Part shown: positions 37,649 through 50,846 of the stretch, piece after piece
Layout: every line of letters starts with the position of its first letter
Position numbering within the stretch: the stretch's first letter is position 1
Origin: Sporosarcina sp. FSL K6-3457
GTDB taxonomy: Bacteria; Bacillota; Bacilli; Bacillales_A; Planococcaceae
Direction of reading: 5' to 3'
Length of the DNA stretch: 64,000 nt
NCBI RefSeq assembly: GCF_038007285.1
Contig: NZ_JBBOWX010000001.1
Span: 3,551,501 to 3,615,500 of the forward strand
The notes under the pieces: generated by a model
The model's database searches: none
What the model was told of the DNA's origin: nothing
The model's input: only the letters and a program-made list of their open reading frames with translations
Position numbers and translations under genes: made by a program

Positions 37649-39058
37649 TTATGCATTCTGACTTTGCAAGTCTCTAACATCAACAAAATGACCTGCTATC
37701 GCAGAAGCAGCAGCCATCGCCGGGCTCATCAGATGTGTACGGGCACCAGCGCCTTGACGTCCTTCGAAGTTACGGTTTGACGTTGAAGCACAACGTTCTC
37801 CAGTTGGTACAACATCGTCATTCATAGCCAGACACATACTACATCCTGACTCCCGCCATTCGAAACCTGCTTCTAGGAAAATAGCATCCAAACCTTCATC
37901 TTCTGCCTGCTTTTTAACCGTACGTGAACCTGGTACGACAATCGCCGTGACAGAGGTATGGACTTTCTTCCCTTCAATCACTTGGGCAGCAGCGCGCAAA
38001 TCACTTAATCTCGCGTTTGTGCATGAACCAATGAATACATGTTGAATATCAATAGAAGTCAAAGGTACCCCTTCTTCAAGGCCCATATAAGCAAGCGCTT
38101 GTTTCAACGCTTCTTTGTCCGACTCTGATTCAAAATCCTTCGCATACGGAACATGCGCTGTAATGCCAGATCCCATTGCTGGATTCGTTCCCCACGTCAC
38201 AAATGGTTCAATTTCATCCGCATCAATTTCAACAACTGTGTCATACGTCGCGCCTTCGTCTGATGCAAGGGCTAGCCAAGTTGCTGCCGCTTCGTCGAAC
38301 GCTTCCCCTTCTGGTACATACCTGCGACCTTTTAGGTAAGCAACCGTCGTTTCATCTGGACTGATTAAACCCGCCTTCGCGCCCGCCTCAATCGACATAT
38401 TACAAATTGTCATCCGTTCCTCCATCGTTAGATTTCGGATAGCTTCACCTGTATATTCAGCGATATGACCTGTCCCCATATCAATACCGAATTTCGCAAT
38501 AATCGCTAGAATAATATCTTTTGCTGTCACACCGAAGCCAAGTTTACCATTGACACGAATTTCCATCGTTTTCGGTTTGGCTTGCCATAGTGTTTGCGTC
38601 GATAGAACGTGTTCCACTTCACTTGTTCCAATACCGAATGCAATTGCTCCAAACGCTCCGTGTGTTGACGTGTGACTATCTCCACAGACAATTGTTTTTC
38701 CAGGTTGTGTCAGCCCAAGTTCCGGCCCAATAATATGGACAATCCCTTGATCTGGATGATCCATATTGGCAAGCTCAATGCCGAATTCATCACAGTTAGA
38801 TTGCAGAGTATTAATTTGCTTGCGAGCAATCGGATCCTTAATCGCATTTCTGTTACGCGTTGGCACGTTATGATCCATCGTCGCAAAGCACAAATCTGGT
38901 CGACGTACAGTCCGATTAGCCAATCTTAGCCCTTCAAATGCCTGTGGAGAAGTCACTTCATGCAATAAATGAAGGTCGATATAGAGCAAATCTGGCTTCC
39001 CCTGTTCTTCGTATACGACATGCTGATCCCAAATTTTCTCAATAATATTTTTAGCCAT
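37649..39058 (-). CDS. leuC: 3-isopropylmalate dehydratase large subunit
   Basis: A 469-residue aconitase-family subunit that binds the [4Fe-4S] cluster through a Cys in [14 protein letters not shown] and the CSMC pair in [11 protein letters not shown]. Catalytic motifs [13 protein letters not shown] and [10 protein letters not shown] are present. Strong ribosome site GGAAGGAG. The 258-nt gap to leuB upstream holds repeat hairpins rather than a gene. Confidence 0.96.
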   Translation of the reverse strand: MAKNIIEKIWDQHVVYEEQGKPDLLYIDLHLLHEVTSPQAFEGLRLANRTVRRPDLCFATMDHNVPTRNRNAIKDPIARKQINTLQSNCDEFGIELANMDHPDQGIVHIIGPELGLTQPGKTIVCGDSHTSTHGAFGAIAFGIGTSEVEHVLSTQTLWQAKPKTMEIRVNGKLGFGVTAKDIILAIIAKFGIDMGTGHIAEYTGEAIRNLTMEERMTICNMSIEAGAKAGLISPDETTVAYLKGRRYVPEGEAFDEAAATWLALASDEGATYDTVVEIDADEIEPFVTWGTNPAMGSGITAHVPYAKDFESESDKEALKQALAYMGLEEGVPLTSIDIQHVFIGSCTNARLSDLRAAAQVIEGKKVHTSVTAIVVPGSRTVKKQAEDEGLDAIFLEAGFEWRESGCSMCLAMNDDVVPTGERCASTSNRNFEGRQGAGARTHLMSPAMAAASAIAGHFVDVRDLQSQNA

Positions 39059-39129
39059 GCGTGCTTCTCCTTCCTGTGTAGATATTTATAAAAAATCTGA
39101 GAGGGTAAACAGGCATTATGCCCGTTCCC

Positions 39130-39312
39130 TCTCTCCTAAAGATCAAATCCGCCAAGGCCTATTTGCGTTCAGATTTTGAATTGAGCATGGGGCCTACAGG
39201 ATGTAGGTCATGCAGTGGGGAAGGATTGAACTGCATCCTTCCTTGTTGCGACAGGACTGCCTTCCTTAACTCCTTTCAAAATCTGTGACATCCGCCGGAG
39301 GCCTAATTTAAT
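39130..39312. repeat. Composite repeat in the leuB-leuC gap
   Basis: Shares modules with the ilvD-ilvB and ilvN-ilvC gaps: TTCAAAATCTGTGACATCCG then CCGGAGGC, and GATTTTGAATTG. The centre carries two extra hairpins, CCTACA-GGA-TGTAGG (39193-39207) and a perfect 8-bp stem with an 8-nt loop at 39219-39242. There is no U tract, so it is unlikely to be a simple terminator and may act on mRNA processing or stability. Confidence 0.75.
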
Positions 39313-39316
39313 TCAA

Positions 39317-40417
39317 TCAAACGTATGAAAACATAATACTATTCGAAACAAACTGTGTATCTAACTCATCCACAACTTTGTCCGTCCATTCTTTAGTCGA
39401 TAAAACCCGTTGTCCTGGTGATGCAAGATCCGCTGTGAAAAAGCCATCTTCGAATACCGTATTGACCGCTGCTTCAATAGCTGCCGCCTCCGTTTTCAAA
39501 TCAAAAGAATATTTCAGCATCATCGCAACTGATAAAATCGTAGCAGCCGGGTTGGCAATGCCTTGACCTGCAATTTCAGGTGCAGAGCCGTGAACTGGCT
39601 CGTATAACCCAAAATTATCTCCATTAATGCTTGCAGATGGTAATACACCAAGTGAACCTGTAATAACAGATGCTTCATCACTTAAAATATCACCAAACAT
39701 ATTTTCTGTAACGACAACATCAAATGTTGCAGGATTCGTAATCAGTTTCATCGCACAAGAGTCGACTAGTGCGTGCTCCACTTCGATATCTGGGTACGCT
39801 TTTTTCTTCTCTTCTACTACTTCACGCCATAACTTACTCGACTCTAGTACGTTTGCTTTATCAACAGACGTTACTTTTCCGCGACGCAATCTAGCTAATT
39901 CAAAGGCTTTTTCCACAATGCGTTCAATCTCTTCTCGTGTATAAACCAATGTGTCCACAGCTGATTTCTCTGTCCGTCTGCTTGGTTGACCAAAGTAGAG
40001 GCCACTCGTTAATTCGCGAACAATCATCATGTTGACGTCTTTCGCCACTTCTTCTTTAAGAGGAGAGGCATGGAGCAAAGATGGTACAGCAGCTACTGGA
40101 CGCAGATTGGCAAATAGGTCAAAATGTTTTCGAATCGCAAGCAAGCCTTTTTCTGGGCGTAGCTCTGAAGGATTTTGGTCCCATTTTGGTCCGCCTACTG
40201 CTCCGAGGAGAACGGCATCACTCTCTTCACAAAGCTTAATTGTTTCTTCCGGAAGTGGATTATTATATTGATCAATCGCATTGCCACCGATTGCCCCGTA
40301 TTCAATATGAAAGGTATGACTAAAGCGTCTTCCAATCGTTTCTAGCACCTTTACTGCTGCTGCCGTCACTTCTGGACCGATTCCGTCGCCTGGTAATACT
40401 GCTACTCTTTTTTCCAT
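39317..40417 (-). CDS. leuB: 3-isopropylmalate dehydrogenase
   Basis: A 366-residue NAD-dependent beta-decarboxylating dehydrogenase that converts 3-isopropylmalate to 2-oxoisocaproate. The family signature NMFGDILSDEASVITGSLG and the early motif LPGDGIGPEV are present, with RELTSGLYFGQPSRR near residue 134 contributing substrate contacts. The ATG follows AAGGAGGAG. It lies 19 nt after leuA. Confidence 0.96.
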   Translation of the reverse strand: MEKRVAVLPGDGIGPEVTAAAVKVLETIGRRFSHTFHIEYGAIGGNAIDQYNNPLPEETIKLCEESDAVLLGAVGGPKWDQNPSELRPEKGLLAIRKHFDLFANLRPVAAVPSLLHASPLKEEVAKDVNMMIVRELTSGLYFGQPSRRTEKSAVDTLVYTREEIERIVEKAFELARLRRGKVTSVDKANVLESSKLWREVVEEKKKAYPDIEVEHALVDSCAMKLITNPATFDVVVTENMFGDILSDEASVITGSLGVLPSASINGDNFGLYEPVHGSAPEIAGQGIANPAATILSVAMMLKYSFDLKTEAAAIEAAVNTVFEDGFFTADLASPGQRVLSTKEWTDKVVDELDTQFVSNSIMFSYV

Positions 40418-40436
40418 AGGACTTCTCCTCCTTGTT

Positions 40437-43020
<2,584 letters not shown>

Positions 43021-43084
43021 CTAGTGGGTTGTTTGTTTTTTTTATAGAATTATATGGGTATACCATGAATTCTTTTATCTGTGC

Positions 43085-43205
43085 CAGATAGTGGTAGGCA
43101 ACCTAAGTGCGCCACATCCTGTGGCAATGGTTGCATGATCGACATCCTGTCGACCCGCGGATGTCACCGATTTTCAATGGGAATTACGCCAAGGCGTAAT
43201 TGATT
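43085..43205. repeat. Hairpin-rich repeat in the ilvN-ilvC gap
   Basis: Contains GCCACA-TCC-TGTGGC (43111-43125) enclosed by a GCAACC/GGTTGC outer stem (43098-43103 with 43129-43134), TCGACA-TCC-TGTCGA (43139-43153) and the module AATTACGCCAAGGCGTAATT. Words are shared with the leuB-leuC and ilvD-ilvB gaps. Confidence 0.75.
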
Positions 43206-43722
43206 ATTGTTTCAAAATCGATAGCTGTGGTGATTGGATCTTTTGCATATCGCGTGTCATCGCTGTTGCACCTGTTCGCGTTAATTCCTTAATGCCATAA
43301 GGTTTCAGCAATTCAATGAATGCTTCAATTTTCTCTGGATGACCGACAACTTGATAGGTAACCACGCTTTTACTAGAATCGAGAATTCTCGCCCGGAATG
43401 GCTCGATGATGCTGTTCATTTCACTTCTAACATGAGGCGGTGAAATGACTTTTACTAAAGCAAGCTCCCGCATAACAATGGATTTGTCCGTAATGTCATT
43501 GACTTTCAGGACATCTATTTGTTTGGATAGCTGTTTAACAAGTTGCTCAATTTTCTGTTCATCATCCACATTGACGATGAATGTCATTTTTGACCTGTCA
43601 GGCTGGTCTGTGTGGCCGACAGTAATACTTTCAATATTGAACTGCCTTTTCATCAATAGACCAGTCACCCGGTTCAATACACCACTTTGATTAATAACCG
43701 TTACAGTAATAACTCTTCTCAT
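43204..43722 (-). CDS. ilvN: Acetolactate synthase small (regulatory) subunit
   Basis: A 172-residue regulatory subunit that binds IlvB and confers valine feedback. The N-terminal ACT domain ([20 protein letters not shown]) and the ALS_ss_C-type domain (about 85-160, with [20 protein letters not shown]) are both present. Also called ilvH. It overlaps the ilvB stop by 4 nt. Confidence 0.95.
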   Translation of the reverse strand: MRRVITVTVINQSGVLNRVTGLLMKRQFNIESITVGHTDQPDRSKMTFIVNVDDEQKIEQLVKQLSKQIDVLKVNDITDKSIVMRELALVKVISPPHVRSEMNSIIEPFRARILDSSKSVVTYQVVGHPEKIEAFIELLKPYGIKELTRTGATAMTRDMQKIQSPQLSILKQ

Positions 43723-45479
43723 TTCGGGCTCACCCCAATCATTTCATGATTGCCTTTACCTGGCGCCACCATCGGATAGACGTTTTCCAATCGTTTCACC
43801 CGACAATCAATGAGAACGGGTTCATCCGATAAAAGCGCTTCTTGGAACACTGTTTCTGCTTCTTCCAATGTATTAATTCGATACCCTTTAATGTCATATG
43901 CTTCCGCCAGTTTGACAAAATCAGGCTGGACGGGAATCAATGATTGTGAATAGCGCTCTTCGTAAAACGTCTCCTGCCATTGGCGAACCATGCCAAGCGC
44001 TTCGTTGTTTAAAATAACAACTTTGACCGGAATACGAAGTTCTTGTAGTAAAGATAATTCCTGCGCAGTCATTTGGAAGCCTGCATCTCCAACAATAGCG
44101 ACAACGCGTTTATCTGGCTTTGCAATTTGAGCGCCGATTGCCGCTGGGAAGCCGAAGCCCATTGTTCCAAGACCTCCAGAAGTTACCCAGTGATCTGGAT
44201 TGTTGAGCGGATAGTATTGCGCCGCCCACATCTGGTGCTGACCAACGTCTGTTGTGACAATGGCATCCCCTTTTGTCACACGGTGGATGATTTCGACCGC
44301 TTGTTGCGCAAGTAGAGCACCGTCATCGCTGTTGTACCATAGTGGATATTCCTTCATAGACTCCCTCAAGTACGTCAGCCAATCAGCTGATTCTGTTACA
44401 GCGATTTCCTGTTTTAATAGTGCTTGCAAGGCTTCTTTGGCATCTGCTACAATCGGAATTTCCGTTGGAACGTTTTTGCCGATTTCAGCTGGGTCGATGT
44501 CAATATGGATTACTTTTGCGTTTGGCGCAAATTGTTTTAGATTTCCGGTCAGCCTGTCATCGAAACGTGCACCAATATTGATAAGCACATCACATTTATA
44601 AAGTGCCATATTGGAAGTGACCGTTCCGTGCATACCCGCCATTCCAAGGAATAATTCGTGATCGCCACGGATACCACCTAGCCCGAGAAGCGTATTCGTC
44701 ACCGGGATTTGATGTTTTTCTACGAACTCTTTCAATTCGTCCATTGCTTGGGCGTGGAGAATACCGGCACCTGCAAGGATAAGCGGTTTTTCCGCTTGCG
44801 AAATGGCTTGTGCTGCTTTTTGTATTTGTAAAAAGTTTGGAGTCGTTGTCGGCTGATACCCCGGTAAATTGACTTCCGTCTTTGTATCTTCAACTGGTAC
44901 GAACAATCCAGTTGCAATGTCCTTCGGGATATCGACTAAAACTGGACCTCTACGCCCCGTTGACGCAATATGAAATGCTTCTTTTATGATTCTTGGCAAA
45001 TCTGCCATGTTATTCACTTGGTAATTATGCTTCGTAATCGGTTGTGTGATACCAATAATATCTGCTTCTTGAAATGCGTCCGTTCCAATAACCGAACTTG
45101 CAACTTGACCTGTGAAAACAACTAGTGGCAATGAATCCATCATCGCATCCGTAATGCCCGTCACTAGGTTCGTTGCTCCTGGGCCCGATGTTGCAATGAC
45201 AACGCCAGGTTTTCCAGAAACACGAGCATAGCCCTCTGCCGCATGAATCGCACCTTGTTCATGACGAGCAAGTATGTGAGAGATAGGGTTTTTATACAAC
45301 GCATCATAAATCGGTAATACAGCCCCGCCAGGATAGCCGAAAATCACTTCGACACCTTGGTCCTTCAACGCCTGAATAAGAACAGCCGACCCATCTTTCG
45401 GTTGGTTTGTTTGTTGTTCAGTCACAGTCTTCGGTGCGATTTCCTTTGCAGCTTGCTTCGCTTGAACGCCAGCATTCAT
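43719..45479 (-). CDS. ilvB: Acetolactate synthase large (catalytic) subunit
   Basis: A 586-residue ThDP-dependent enzyme that makes acetolactate or acetohydroxybutyrate for valine, leucine and isoleucine. The ThDP Glu is in [26 protein letters not shown] and the cofactor motif is [18 protein letters not shown] with VVILNN. The N-terminal 30 residues ([18 protein letters not shown]) are a low-complexity extension. The ATG has AAGGAGGAG upstream. It is the first gene behind the T-box attenuator. Confidence 0.97.
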   Translation of the reverse strand: MNAGVQAKQAAKEIAPKTVTEQQTNQPKDGSAVLIQALKDQGVEVIFGYPGGAVLPIYDALYKNPISHILARHEQGAIHAAEGYARVSGKPGVVIATSGPGATNLVTGITDAMMDSLPLVVFTGQVASSVIGTDAFQEADIIGITQPITKHNYQVNNMADLPRIIKEAFHIASTGRRGPVLVDIPKDIATGLFVPVEDTKTEVNLPGYQPTTTPNFLQIQKAAQAISQAEKPLILAGAGILHAQAMDELKEFVEKHQIPVTNTLLGLGGIRGDHELFLGMAGMHGTVTSNMALYKCDVLINIGARFDDRLTGNLKQFAPNAKVIHIDIDPAEIGKNVPTEIPIVADAKEALQALLKQEIAVTESADWLTYLRESMKEYPLWYNSDDGALLAQQAVEIIHRVTKGDAIVTTDVGQHQMWAAQYYPLNNPDHWVTSGGLGTMGFGFPAAIGAQIAKPDKRVVAIVGDAGFQMTAQELSLLQELRIPVKVVILNNEALGMVRQWQETFYEERYSQSLIPVQPDFVKLAEAYDIKGYRINTLEEAETVFQEALLSDEPVLIDCRVKRLENVYPMVAPGKGNHEMIGVSPK

Positions 45480-45589
45480 CTACAAACTCCTCCTTACTAT
45501 TTGTTAGTTATATAGTTATTGAATAGTTAATTAATTCTTCTTGTAATCAATTATGCCTTGACATAATTGCGTCCAGCAGGAACTTTTTG

Positions 45590-45895
45590 CTGGATGAATA
45601 TAAAAAAGCTTTTTCATCCACGCAAAGAAATATCCTTCTTTACATAGGGATGAAAAAGCTTTTCATGGTACCACCCTTGTTCGTAGCAAATTCGCTACCT
45701 CATGAATAGACGAGTCTATTCGTTGCTAACGAGCACAGATTTCTCTACGCCCGAGATTGCCTATTGTTGCATTAGTTTCAGCAATCCACTCCGAGGGGAT
45801 GTCGCGGTTGGTTGTATTACCGGTTTTCAGCACCACCGGCTCTCTGTGAATACGAATTCCAACCACTTTTACCTCATCAACGAGTTATTATATTC
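45590..45895 (-). ncRNA. T-box leader of ilvB-leuD
   Basis: On the minus strand the order is Stem I with the GATGAGG and CAGAGAGCCGGTGGTG motifs, a specifier region around CCCCTCGGAGTGG, the T-box sequence AGGGTGGTACCA (45666-45677), and a terminator stem of 14 bp (45607-45620 with 45648-45661) followed by TTTTTTAT. CTC (Leu) is the likely specifier; a nearby ATC (Ile) cannot be excluded. Uncharged tRNA would pair with the T-box bulge and allow read-through into ilvB. It lies inside the operon, between ilvD and ilvB. Confidence 0.92.
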
Positions 45896-46006
45896 AATTT
45901 CGCCTCGGCGTAATTGCGTCCGGATTTTGAATTGCGCTTGCGCAATTAACTCCCTTCAAAATCTGTGACATCCGCCGGAGGCTTTAACTTAATTCGGCAG
46001 AATTAA
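45896..46006. repeat. Composite repeat between ilvD and the T-box
   Basis: Contains GATTTTGAATTGCGC pairing with GCGCAATT and TTCAAAATC, then TGTGACATCCGCCGGAGGC. It is the uninterrupted version of the repeat in the leuB-leuC gap. A TATAAT lies at its T-box edge on the minus strand, without a good -35. Confidence 0.7.
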
Positions 46007-46007
46007 G

Positions 46008-47675
46008 TTAAATTTTCATAACACCACCAGTACTTGCAGATGTCACAAGTGCTGAATATCTAGCTAACCAGCCTTTTTTAATCTTCGGTTCGAACGGTTG
46101 TAATTTCGATTTTCGTTCTGCTAAAACTTCATCGGCAACCTCGAGCTCAATTGTTCTATTGATCAAATCAATCGCGATGATGTCACCATTTTCAACAAGT
46201 GCGATTGGCCCACCATCAGCAGCTTCTGGTGATATGTGTCCGATTGAAATTCCGCGAGATGCTCCTGAGAAACGTCCGTCAGTAATGAGGGCTACCTTCG
46301 TGCCTAAACCGCGTCCTTGAATTGCGGATGTCGGCGCAAGCATTTCTGGCATTCCAGGCCCACCTTTTGGTCCTTCGTAACGAATGACCACGACATGACC
46401 TTCGCGTACAGTACCATTATCGATGTTCTCTTGTGCATCGTCTTGTGATTCGAAGACAATCGCTTCACCACGGAATTCTTTAATAGATGGATCGACAGCA
46501 CCGACTTTAATGACACCACCGTCTGGAGCGATGTTTCCGAATAGAACAGATAAGCCACCGACCTTGCTATGAGGATTATCTTTCGTCCGAATGATTTTGT
46601 CGTCGAGAATCGGATAATCTGCCACATCTTCGCCAATCGTTTTGCCTGTTATCGTAATACGGTCAGGGTGAATAGCACCTGGTATTTTAGTTAATTCATT
46701 AATAATCGCACTTACGCCGCCTGCTCTAAAAATATCATCCATTGAGACGTCCGAAGCTGGCATAATTTTCGCTAAATAAGGAACTCGCTCTGCCACTACA
46801 TTAATATCATGAACGTTATAATCAATTTCTGCTTCATGTGCGAGGGCTAGCGTGTGTAGTACTGTATTTGTTGAACCACCCATTGCCATATCCAAAGCGA
46901 ATGCATCATCGATTGCTTCTTTTGTAACAATGTCGCGCGGCTTAATATCTTCTTTCACCATTCGTACCAGATGTTTAGCTGCTTCTTTAATGAGTCTATG
47001 ACGTTCATCTGAAGTTGCTACAATCGTACCGTTTCCTGGCAATGCAAGACCTACCATTTCCATCAAGCAGTTCATAGAGTTTGCCGTAAACATTCCTGAA
47101 CAAGAGCCGCATGTTGGACAAGCGTTGTTTTCGATATCCAGTAGTTCTTCGGCTGTCATTTTGCCTGCCTTGTATGCACCGACTCCTTCAAATACTGAAG
47201 TAAGTGAAAGTGCCTTCCCATCCGCCGAAACACCGGCTTCCATTGGGCCACCCGATACAAAGACGGAAGGGACATTTGTACGAACCGCCGCCATCAGCAT
47301 ACCCGGTGTGATTTTGTCACAGTTCGGAATATAGAACACACCATCAAACCAGTGTGCATTGATGACAGTTTCTGCTGAGTCGGCAATGAGTTCACGGCTT
47401 GGCAATGAATACCGCATACCGATATGTCCCATCGCAATTCCGTCGTCAACACCAATGGTATTGAACTCGAATGGAACCCCGCCTGCTTCCCAAATGGCTT
47501 CTTTTACAATTTCAGCAAATTTGTTTAAGTGTCTGTGTCCCGGAATAATATCAATATATGAGTTACAAACGCCGATGAACGGCTTTTCTAAATCTTTGGT
47601 TTTAATACCAGTCGCATAAAGCAAACTTCTGTGAGGTGCGCGATCCACACCTTTTTTGATCATGTCACTTCTCAT
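46008..47675 (-). CDS. ilvD: Dihydroxy-acid dehydratase
   Basis: A 555-residue iron-sulphur enzyme giving the 2-oxo acid precursors of valine and isoleucine. Cluster cysteines are in [11 protein letters not shown] and [38 protein letters not shown] is the C-terminal signature. The ATG follows GGAGAGAG. It leads the operon, separated from ilvB by a repeat and a T-box, so its own promoter gives ilvD alone when the T-box terminates and the whole pathway when it does not. Confidence 0.96.
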   Translation of the reverse strand: MRSDMIKKGVDRAPHRSLLYATGIKTKDLEKPFIGVCNSYIDIIPGHRHLNKFAEIVKEAIWEAGGVPFEFNTIGVDDGIAMGHIGMRYSLPSRELIADSAETVINAHWFDGVFYIPNCDKITPGMLMAAVRTNVPSVFVSGGPMEAGVSADGKALSLTSVFEGVGAYKAGKMTAEELLDIENNACPTCGSCSGMFTANSMNCLMEMVGLALPGNGTIVATSDERHRLIKEAAKHLVRMVKEDIKPRDIVTKEAIDDAFALDMAMGGSTNTVLHTLALAHEAEIDYNVHDINVVAERVPYLAKIMPASDVSMDDIFRAGGVSAIINELTKIPGAIHPDRITITGKTIGEDVADYPILDDKIIRTKDNPHSKVGGLSVLFGNIAPDGGVIKVGAVDPSIKEFRGEAIVFESQDDAQENIDNGTVREGHVVVIRYEGPKGGPGMPEMLAPTSAIQGRGLGTKVALITDGRFSGASRGISIGHISPEAADGGPIALVENGDIIAIDLINRTIELEVADEVLAERKSKLQPFEPKIKKGWLARYSALVTSASTGGVMKI

Positions 47676-47710
47676 AGCACTCTCTCCTAATCAAATCACT
47701 CACATATTAA

Positions 47711-47762
47711 GGAAGAATGTAATTCAATTCTTCTCTGAGGAAGGATGAAGTTCAATCATTCC
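47711..47762 (-). repeat. Two related hairpins in the ilvD leader
   Basis: Stems GGAAGAAT/ATTCTTCT (47711-47734) and GGAAGGAT/ATCATTCC (47739-47762), each closing an 8-nt loop ending TTCA on the plus strand, 28 nt apart. A third copy, perfectly paired and inverted, is in the leuB-leuC gap. Confidence 0.7.
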
Positions 47763-47843
47763 CTGTTCGCTTATTTTGTGACTTTACTTATTTCTGTCTT
47801 ATAGTTTGTGATTTGAATCACGAACTAATATTGGATTGATGCC

Positions 47844-47872
47844 ATCATATCTTGGATTCCTATTGGAGTCAA
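47844..47872 (-). promoter_or_regulatory. Promoter of the ilvD-leu operon
   Basis: TTGACT (47867-47872) and TATGAT (47844-47849), 17 bp apart on the minus strand, about 165 nt before ilvD. Confidence 0.85.
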
Positions 47873-47917
47873 CAGTCTTTTTTTAATTGTTAGCCAATTA
47901 CAAATAGTCAATTTGGT

Positions 47918-47931
47918 TGAATGCGCTTACA
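47918..47931. promoter_or_regulatory. cre site upstream of the ilvD promoter
   Basis: TGTAAGCGCATTCA fits the CcpA consensus TGWAARCGYWWNCW at every position. Its centre is about 88 bp upstream of the predicted transcription start, close to the activating cre of Bacillus subtilis ilv-leu, so CcpA activation is inferred. Confidence 0.75.
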
Positions 47932-48025
47932 AATCGCAATATAGCGCGATATATTGCATACAAGTTATTTATGAACAACTTATAAATATTTTTTGACACT
48001 CTATTTTTCAGCGTATCGGTTTCGA

Positions 48026-48109
48026 AATTGTTAGGGCAATTCGAGGAACTGTCAGTGTAAATCAATAAACTGTCAGGGTAATCCAGAGAACTGTCAGCAC
48101 ACCGCAAAA
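48026..48109. repeat. Array F: four 21-nt units, core AACTGTCAGTGTAAATC
   Basis: Units start at 48026 (degenerate AATTGTTAGGGCAATTC), 48047, 48068 and 48089. The core is the same word as in array D, 20 kb away, and in the same orientation. It abuts the terminator of the haem-transport operon and, with the ilvD promoter and cre, occupies the 477-nt gap upstream of ilvD. Confidence 0.88.
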
Positions 48110-48140
48110 AGACACCATCTCTATAAGTGCGATGGTGTCT
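48105..48140 (-). terminator. Terminator of the haem uptake operon
   Basis: The stem AGACACCATC/GATGGTGTCT (48110-48119 with 48131-48140) is followed by TTTTTGCGG on the minus strand. Confidence 0.9.
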
Positions 48141-48152
48141 TCCTATTTAAAA

Positions 48153-48923
48153 TCATATACCTACGGGAACAATATACATTCCCGTCTGCTCATCTGTTTT
48201 TACAATAACGTCGACGCCGTAAATCTCTTTAACCGTTTGCGCTGTAATGACTTCGCTTGGCGCACCTTTGACAACAATTTCACCGTTCTTCATCGCAATG
48301 ATGGTGTCGCTATAGCGGATGGCTTGGTTAATATCATGTAACACCATGACAATCGATATGCCATGTGTGCGATTTAAGTTCTTGATTAATTCCAATAGTT
48401 CATATTGGTAATAAATATCGAGATAAGTCGTTGGTTCGTCTAAAAATAGAAATGGTGTTTTTTGGGCTAATGCCATCGCAATCCAAACGCGTTGCATTTG
48501 ACCACCTGACAATTCGTCGATTGGGACTTTTCTTTTATCCGTTAAGTTTGTACTTGCAAGTGCCCACTCCACCGCTTGCTCATCTTCTTCTGTTGTTGAT
48601 GAAAATAGATTTTTGTATGGAATTCGTCCATAGCTCGTCAACTTTTCGACCGTCATATCAGAAGGTGCGTTATTTTGCTGATGAACAACAGCTAGTTTTT
48701 TCGCCAGTTCCTTCGGTTTAAAATCCGTAAGTGCCTTGCCATCTAATAGAACTTGCCCACTTTGCGGAACATTATTATTTGACATCACACTTAAAAGCGT
48801 CGATTTCCCGCAGCCGTTTGGTCCGATAATCGTTGTAATCTTTCCGATATCAATCGTACTATTGACACCATGTAGCGTATTTACTTTTTTATCATACGAA
48901 AAAGTAATATCCTTAATGTCCAT
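48153..48923 (-). CDS. Haem/iron ABC transporter ATP-binding protein
   Basis: A FecE-type ATPase of about 256 residues. Walker A GPNGCGKST near residue 34, signature LSGGQMQRVWIAMALA, Walker B FLFLDEPTTYLDI and the switch His (VLHDINQA) are intact. It energises the FecCD-type permease encoded just upstream. The frame extends to a GTG at 48935; the ATG at 48923 (MDIKDITFSYDKK) is the more usual start and overlaps the permease end by 11 nt. It is the last gene of a Fur-controlled NEAT operon, so haem is the likely substrate. Confidence 0.93.
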   Translation of the reverse strand: MDIKDITFSYDKKVNTLHGVNSTIDIGKITTIIGPNGCGKSTLLSVMSNNNVPQSGQVLLDGKALTDFKPKELAKKLAVVHQQNNAPSDMTVEKLTSYGRIPYKNLFSSTTEEDEQAVEWALASTNLTDKRKVPIDELSGGQMQRVWIAMALAQKTPFLFLDEPTTYLDIYYQYELLELIKNLNRTHGISIVMVLHDINQAIRYSDTIIAMKNGEIVVKGAPSEVITAQTVKEIYGVDVIVKTDEQTGMYIVPVGI

Positions 48924-49905
48924 AAATACGATCACTCTTTCTCAGTAAGAATATGAGGAATGGTCCCCCGATGACAGCCATGATGATAGATGCGGGTATT
49001 TCATTCGGTGCGATAATCGTTCTACCTAATGTATCTGCTGTTAAAATCAGCAACGCTCCCGCCAATGCAGAAAATGGAATGAGTACCTTATGATCTGTAC
49101 CAACTAGTGAACGGCCGATATGCGGGACCAGCAAGCCGACAAATGCAAAAAGTCCTGCAACAGATGTCGCAACAGATGCCAGTAAAACTGCAACTAACGA
49201 AATGACAAAGCGTGCCAAATTGACATTGACGCCTAAGTTTTTCGCTGTTCGATCTTCTAATGCCAAATAATTACACCATGCGTATACACCAAACGATAGT
49301 ACAAGGCCAATCGTGCCGTACAAAACGATGACATCGACATCACTCCATTTTTTCATCGTTAACGTCGAGGTCATCGTCTGACTCATGGATTGTGTCAGGG
49401 CGCTGCCACTAAACCCAAGCCCCTGGCTCAGTCCCGTAAACAAAGCATTGACCGCAATCCCAATTAAAATCATACGTAGCGGATCGAGTCCCGATTTCCA
49501 GGATAATGAATAGACAAGGAAAAACGCTAATGCGCCACCTAAAAAAGCAAACAAGGGCACAAAAAAATACAACGTTGGGAATAAAGCCACAACCAGTATA
49601 GACATAAACCCTGCGCCTGCAGAAACACCGATAATGCCCGGGTCTGCTAAAGGATTGCGCATGACAGCTTGCAATAGCACCCCCGCTACTGATAAAGTTG
49701 CTCCTGCAAATAAAGCAATGATAATACGCGGTAATCGCAAATCTTTAATAATCGCTACATCATCGTTTGTACCCGTGAAAAGCCCTTGAATTAATTCAAA
49801 TGGCGTTACTTTTATGCTACCTGTAATGGCTGATTGAATAATAACAACGACCAGTAGTGCAATGACGCCGACAAAACTAAGCATTTTTTTGTTTTTTGCA
49901 AACAT
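48913..49905 (-). CDS. isdF: Haem/iron ABC transporter permease (FecCD family)
   Basis: A 330-residue integral membrane protein with about nine or ten helices and the FecCD signature elements (LRLPRIIIALFAGATLSVAG, NPLADPGIIGVSAGA, FVGLLVPHIGRSLVGTDH). It forms the channel for the lipoprotein receptor encoded upstream. The symbol is given by position and similarity to Isd permeases; siderophore permeases are related and cannot be fully excluded, but the NEAT genes favour haem. Confidence 0.9.
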   Translation of the reverse strand: MFAKNKKMLSFVGVIALLVVVIIQSAITGSIKVTPFELIQGLFTGTNDDVAIIKDLRLPRIIIALFAGATLSVAGVLLQAVMRNPLADPGIIGVSAGAGFMSILVVALFPTLYFFVPLFAFLGGALAFFLVYSLSWKSGLDPLRMILIGIAVNALFTGLSQGLGFSGSALTQSMSQTMTSTLTMKKWSDVDVIVLYGTIGLVLSFGVYAWCNYLALEDRTAKNLGVNVNLARFVISLVAVLLASVATSVAGLFAFVGLLVPHIGRSLVGTDHKVLIPFSALAGALLILTADTLGRTIIAPNEIPASIIMAVIGGPFLIFLLRKSDRIYGH

Positions 49906-49923
49906 CCTTTTCCCTACCTTTAA

Positions 49924-50790
49924 TTATGGATACAACATTTTTTGCAATTCATCCAACGCTTCAACAGCTGCAAGATTACCCGTTGTTCCAAATAGAAGTT
50001 CGTCCAAATCATAGACGCGATCATTTTTTACAGCCTCAAAATGCTTCCACACATCATTCGTGCGAAATTCATCATCAAACATTTTCACAACTTCGTCAGG
50101 CATACCATGTGCCGCTCTTAAAATGATATCTGGTTTAGCTTGCTGTAAATATTCTGTATTGGATGATAAAAATTCGACATCTTCCCCAGTGATGACATTT
50201 TTCCCACCACTGCGCTTCACGAGGTCACCGATATAAGAATGCTCGGTTGCCACAAGATAACTGCCCGGTATCCCCATTAAAATAAGGACAGATGGCTGCT
50301 CTTTTCCTTCTGCTAGCTGTTCAATCTCTGCCGCTTTCTCTTCAAATTGGTCGATAATAGCTTGCGCTTGTGTTTGACGATCATATTTTTCACCCATTTT
50401 TAAAATTTCACTATGCATCGCATCGATACTTTCCAAATTGATATAGGTCATATCAATTTTGCGCTCATCAAACATCTCTTGCAAATCATATTGTAATGTT
50501 GTGACGGATAGTATTTCCGTCGGTTTCAACGAAAGCAACATTTCCATATCAGGGCCCATCGGATTCCCCACTTCTTTGGCGCCTTCATAACGCTTCGGTA
50601 AATCCTTGTAGCTCGATGGAATACCGACTAAGTCCAATTCAAGTGCATCCATAATTTCCGTCAAGGCGACTGTTGTAGCAACAATTCGATCCTCTGTCGG
50701 ATCAATGGGTTCTTTCACAGATTGCTGTGATGAACAACCAGCCAACACAACGATGATAAGCATGCACAGCATATAGCTTGTTTTCCGCAT
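49924..50790 (-). CDS. isdE: Haem-binding lipoprotein of the ABC importer (IsdE-like)
   Basis: A 288-residue class III solute-binding protein. MRKTSYMLCMLIIVVLAGCSS ends in a lipobox with lipid-modified Cys19. Features of IsdE-type receptors include RIVATTVALTEIMDALELDLVG and the GNPMGPDMEMLLSLKPTEIL stretch, where the Met is a candidate axial haem ligand as in IsdE, and a partner His later on. It receives haem from the surface NEAT proteins and passes it to the permease. Confidence 0.88.
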   Translation of the reverse strand: MRKTSYMLCMLIIVVLAGCSSQQSVKEPIDPTEDRIVATTVALTEIMDALELDLVGIPSSYKDLPKRYEGAKEVGNPMGPDMEMLLSLKPTEILSVTTLQYDLQEMFDERKIDMTYINLESIDAMHSEILKMGEKYDRQTQAQAIIDQFEEKAAEIEQLAEGKEQPSVLILMGIPGSYLVATEHSYIGDLVKRSGGKNVITGEDVEFLSSNTEYLQQAKPDIILRAAHGMPDEVVKMFDDEFRTNDVWKHFEAVKNDRVYDLDELLFGTTGNLAAVEALDELQKMLYP

Positions 50791-50846
50791 ATTTTATGCT
50801 CACTCCTTAAAGAAGGGTCTTGATAGTACATCAAGACCCAGGTTAA

